Shown: one piece after another, positions 4,261-5,787 of the stretch
Layout of the letters: every line of letters starts with the position of its first letter
How positions within the stretch are numbered: position 1 is the stretch's first letter
Assembly (NCBI GenBank): GCA_016234345.1
Contig: JACRFG010000047.1
Location: 1-5,787 of the forward strand
DNA length: 5,787 nucleotides
Direction of reading: 5' to 3'
Origin: Candidatus Jorgensenbacteria bacterium
GTDB taxonomy: Bacteria > Patescibacteriota > Minisyncoccia > UBA6257 > GWB1-50-10
Program-made: the position numbers and the translations under genes
Notes under the pieces: model-generated
What the model saw: the letters and a program-made list of their open reading frames with translations, nothing else
Database searches by the model: none
Told to the model about the DNA's origin: nothing

Positions 4261-5787
4261 TTAAGAATTAGTGCCGGACTCATCCGGTAATGTCTTTTTC
4301 TTACGACCCAAAAATGCGGTGCCTACGAGCAAGGCCCCGATAAGGAAAAATGTGGTAATCCGACCGGTTAATTCCATTCTCCAGACATCGATAAAAAGCA
4401 ATCGTGCAACAACGAAACCCAAGAGCAAGCCGCCATAGATACGGAATCCTCTTTTATTATTTTTCCTTCCATAAAAATATGTAATGATTCCTACGATAGT
4501 GTAAAACACTAAGGACATCATTACCGCGGTATCATCATTGATCAATAATGCATGTAAAGAAAGCCATAAAAGTATGTATACGTATATTGAACCGGCATAT
4601 ATAAACGCGGCATTGATTTGCGATGATTCTTTATCGCCTGACTCTTTTACGCGGCGCAAGAAATAAATACCTAGGCCTAAAAGCATCAAAGCCATTACAA
4701 AAAGCACAAAAAAGTCTTTGTGCCAAATACTTGTAGCCCAAACGGATGAATTCATGCTCTCAAAAGAAAGAACAGCCGGACCGATCAAAAGCAAACCCAT
4801 GCGTTCGGCAACTCGTATATCCCGTAAAATAGAATAAACAAGGAAAGATATGAGGCCGCTCTCTATTGCATACGCGATCGTAAGCGTTGCGCCTTTTAAT
4901 TCGGCCGATGTCGCAGCAGCCAAGAAAGCAATACTGATGCCAGCGTATACATAGAAAGAAATGCGCTTCTCTGTAGCTTTAAAAACCAAAAATGAACCAA
5001 CAAGAAAAATAATCATCCAAGCGGCAATAATCAAGCTTCTCCATTCCTCTGGCGCAGCTGTCATAATCCAAGCCAAAAGAAACAAGCCATTGCCGGCGGC
5101 TGCTATAAGATCGGGAACAATGCCCTTATCCTTAAGTTTAATAATCCCCGCGGTATTCGTCATAAAAAACACACCCGCAAAAGCATACGCGAAAAGAAGT
5201 AAAGTACTTTGATCTTGAGAAACGAAAGAAGAAAGATGAGGTAAACTGTACAACACAACAAGTATGAGGGCGGCCATAGTCAATATCCGTTGGCCCGTAA
5301 GCGCTACGATCCAAATCGCGCCCAAAATCACAACGAATAAATAAGAAAAAAGAGCTATATAATCATGGGAAGGAGAATTAGTTAAAAGAGGCGCAACGCC
5401 AGCCAAAATCAAACTGCCCAATGCCAAAGATCGATTATTATATTTAACGCTGGCTAAAGCGACGAACGCAGTGCTTAAAAACATAACAACGAGAGCGGTG
5501 GCTGGAGTAAAAAAATCGTAAAATTCGCGAGCCGCAAAAACAGTCAATAAAATAACCGTGGAACCCATCGCAAGAAATACTCCTCCTTGGTGGAGATACT
5601 TCTTTATACGCCACCACCCCAAGAGCAAAAAGAAAACGCCAGCTAAAATTCCGAGCACGATACGGCCCATCGGTCCGATCCAATTATTAAGAAAAGCGTA
5701 TGTGGCAAGCCACCCAAATCCTATAAGCAGAAGAAGAGCTCCAAGCTTGAGCAACCAATCGTCTTTGAGCCAGTTTACAAATTTACT
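4261..5787 (-). CDS. DUF2339 polytopic membrane protein, N-terminus outside window
   Basis: 508 residues are visible and the frame stays open to the edge. A TTG at 5754 is internal: the preceding codons (SKFVNWLKDDW) are the hydrophilic lead-in expected before the first conserved helix of this family. The protein is almost wholly hydrophobic, with a dozen or more helices. Family signs are LKLGALLLLIGFGW (visible residues about 13-26), NNWIGPMGRIVLG, the SLALGSLILAGVAPLL...ALFSYLFVVILG block (about 119-156), and the C-terminal RIYGGLLLGFVVARLLFIDVWRM segment (from about 449). The tail is basic then acidic (GRKKKTLPDESG) and probably cytoplasmic. DUF2339 has no established activity; it is an integral membrane protein often linked to the envelope. 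It is the first visible gene of the right-hand cluster, 5 nt ahead of the TSP3 gene. The start and promoter lie outside the window. Confidence 0.88.
   Translation of the reverse strand, partial: SKFVNWLKDDWLLKLGALLLLIGFGWLATYAFLNNWIGPMGRIVLGILAGVFFLLLGWWRIKKYLHQGGVFLAMGSTVILLTVFAAREFYDFFTPATALVVMFLSTAFVALASVKYNNRSLALGSLILAGVAPLLTNSPSHDYIALFSYLFVVILGAIWIVALTGQRILTMAALILVVLYSLPHLSSFVSQDQSTLLLFAYAFAGVFFMTNTAGIIKLKDKGIVPDLIAAAGNGLFLLAWIMTAAPEEWRSLIIAAWMIIFLVGSFLVFKATEKRISFYVYAGISIAFLAAATSAELKGATLTIAYAIESGLISFLVYSILRDIRVAERMGLLLIGPAVLSFESMNSSVWATSIWHKDFFVLFVMALMLLGLGIYFLRRVKESGDKESSQINAAFIYAGSIYVYILLWLSLHALLINDDTAVMMSLVFYTIVGIITYFYGRKNNKRGFRIYGGLLLGFVVARLLFIDVWRMELTGRITTFFLIGALLVGTAFLGRKKKTLPDESGTNS

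Noticed and set aside
5444..5754. TTG at 5754 as the DUF2339 start, and a 79-codon frame at 5444-5683
   Set aside because: The frame continues upstream to the window edge with family-like residues, so the TTG is internal. The 79-codon frame is a shadow in another frame of the same strand.

Overview
The window most resembles a Candidate Phyla Radiation (Patescibacteria, probably Parcubacteria-like) genome. This is an inference from several signs: small family-less proteins; a secreted Ig/TIG/peptidoglycan-binding protein ending in a Gln-rich coiled coil; a thrombospondin-type-3 protein next to a DUF2339 membrane protein; TTG and GTG starts with patchy Shine-Dalgarno use; and a GC-rich CCTGCC...GGCAGG palindromic repeat that I associate with such genomes. 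TAA, TAG and TGA all end genes here and no long frame contains an in-frame TGA, so the ordinary bacterial code applies, not the Gly-UGA code of Gracilibacteria/SR1.

Layout. (1) Positions 1-1237, minus strand: a three-gene operon, read right to left. It encodes a seven-helix PQ-loop-like membrane protein (TTG start), a 142-residue protein of unknown function, and the N-terminal part of a NADAR/YbiA-like N-glycosidase that leaves the window at position 1 and starts at GTG 200, inside the preceding gene. A perfect-consensus promoter (TTGACA, 17 nt, TATAAT; 1277-1305) sits just upstream. (2) Positions 1306-1485: a divergent intergenic region dominated by two related 30-bp palindromes in opposite orientation. 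The second is split almost at its centre by a 41-bp GC-rich palindromic element. (3) Positions 1486-1742, plus strand: a promoter with an extended -10, then two tRNA genes with anticodon CAT. One is initiator-like (C1xA72, no encoded CCA) with an abnormal tertiary core; the other is probably elongator Met, with encoded CCA. (4) Positions 1763-1794: a bidirectional terminator between the convergent tRNA and protein units. (5) Positions 1813-5787, minus strand: a cell-envelope cluster read right to left. It comprises a DUF2339 polytopic membrane protein (N-terminus beyond the window), a single-pass exported protein with an F5/8C-like region and Ca-binding TSP3 repeats (5 nt behind DUF2339), and a secreted Ig-like/TIG/peptidoglycan-binding protein.

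Reading of function. The right-hand cluster looks like an envelope module: a large membrane protein, a partner anchored by one helix with a calcium-stabilised ectodomain, and a protein that could bind the wall. The left operon places a nucleotide/ADP-ribose-type hydrolase relative beside a small SWEET/PQ-loop-like membrane protein; its substrate cannot be deduced here. The most unusual material is the palindrome pair with its nested insertion and the aberrant initiator-type tRNA next to it.
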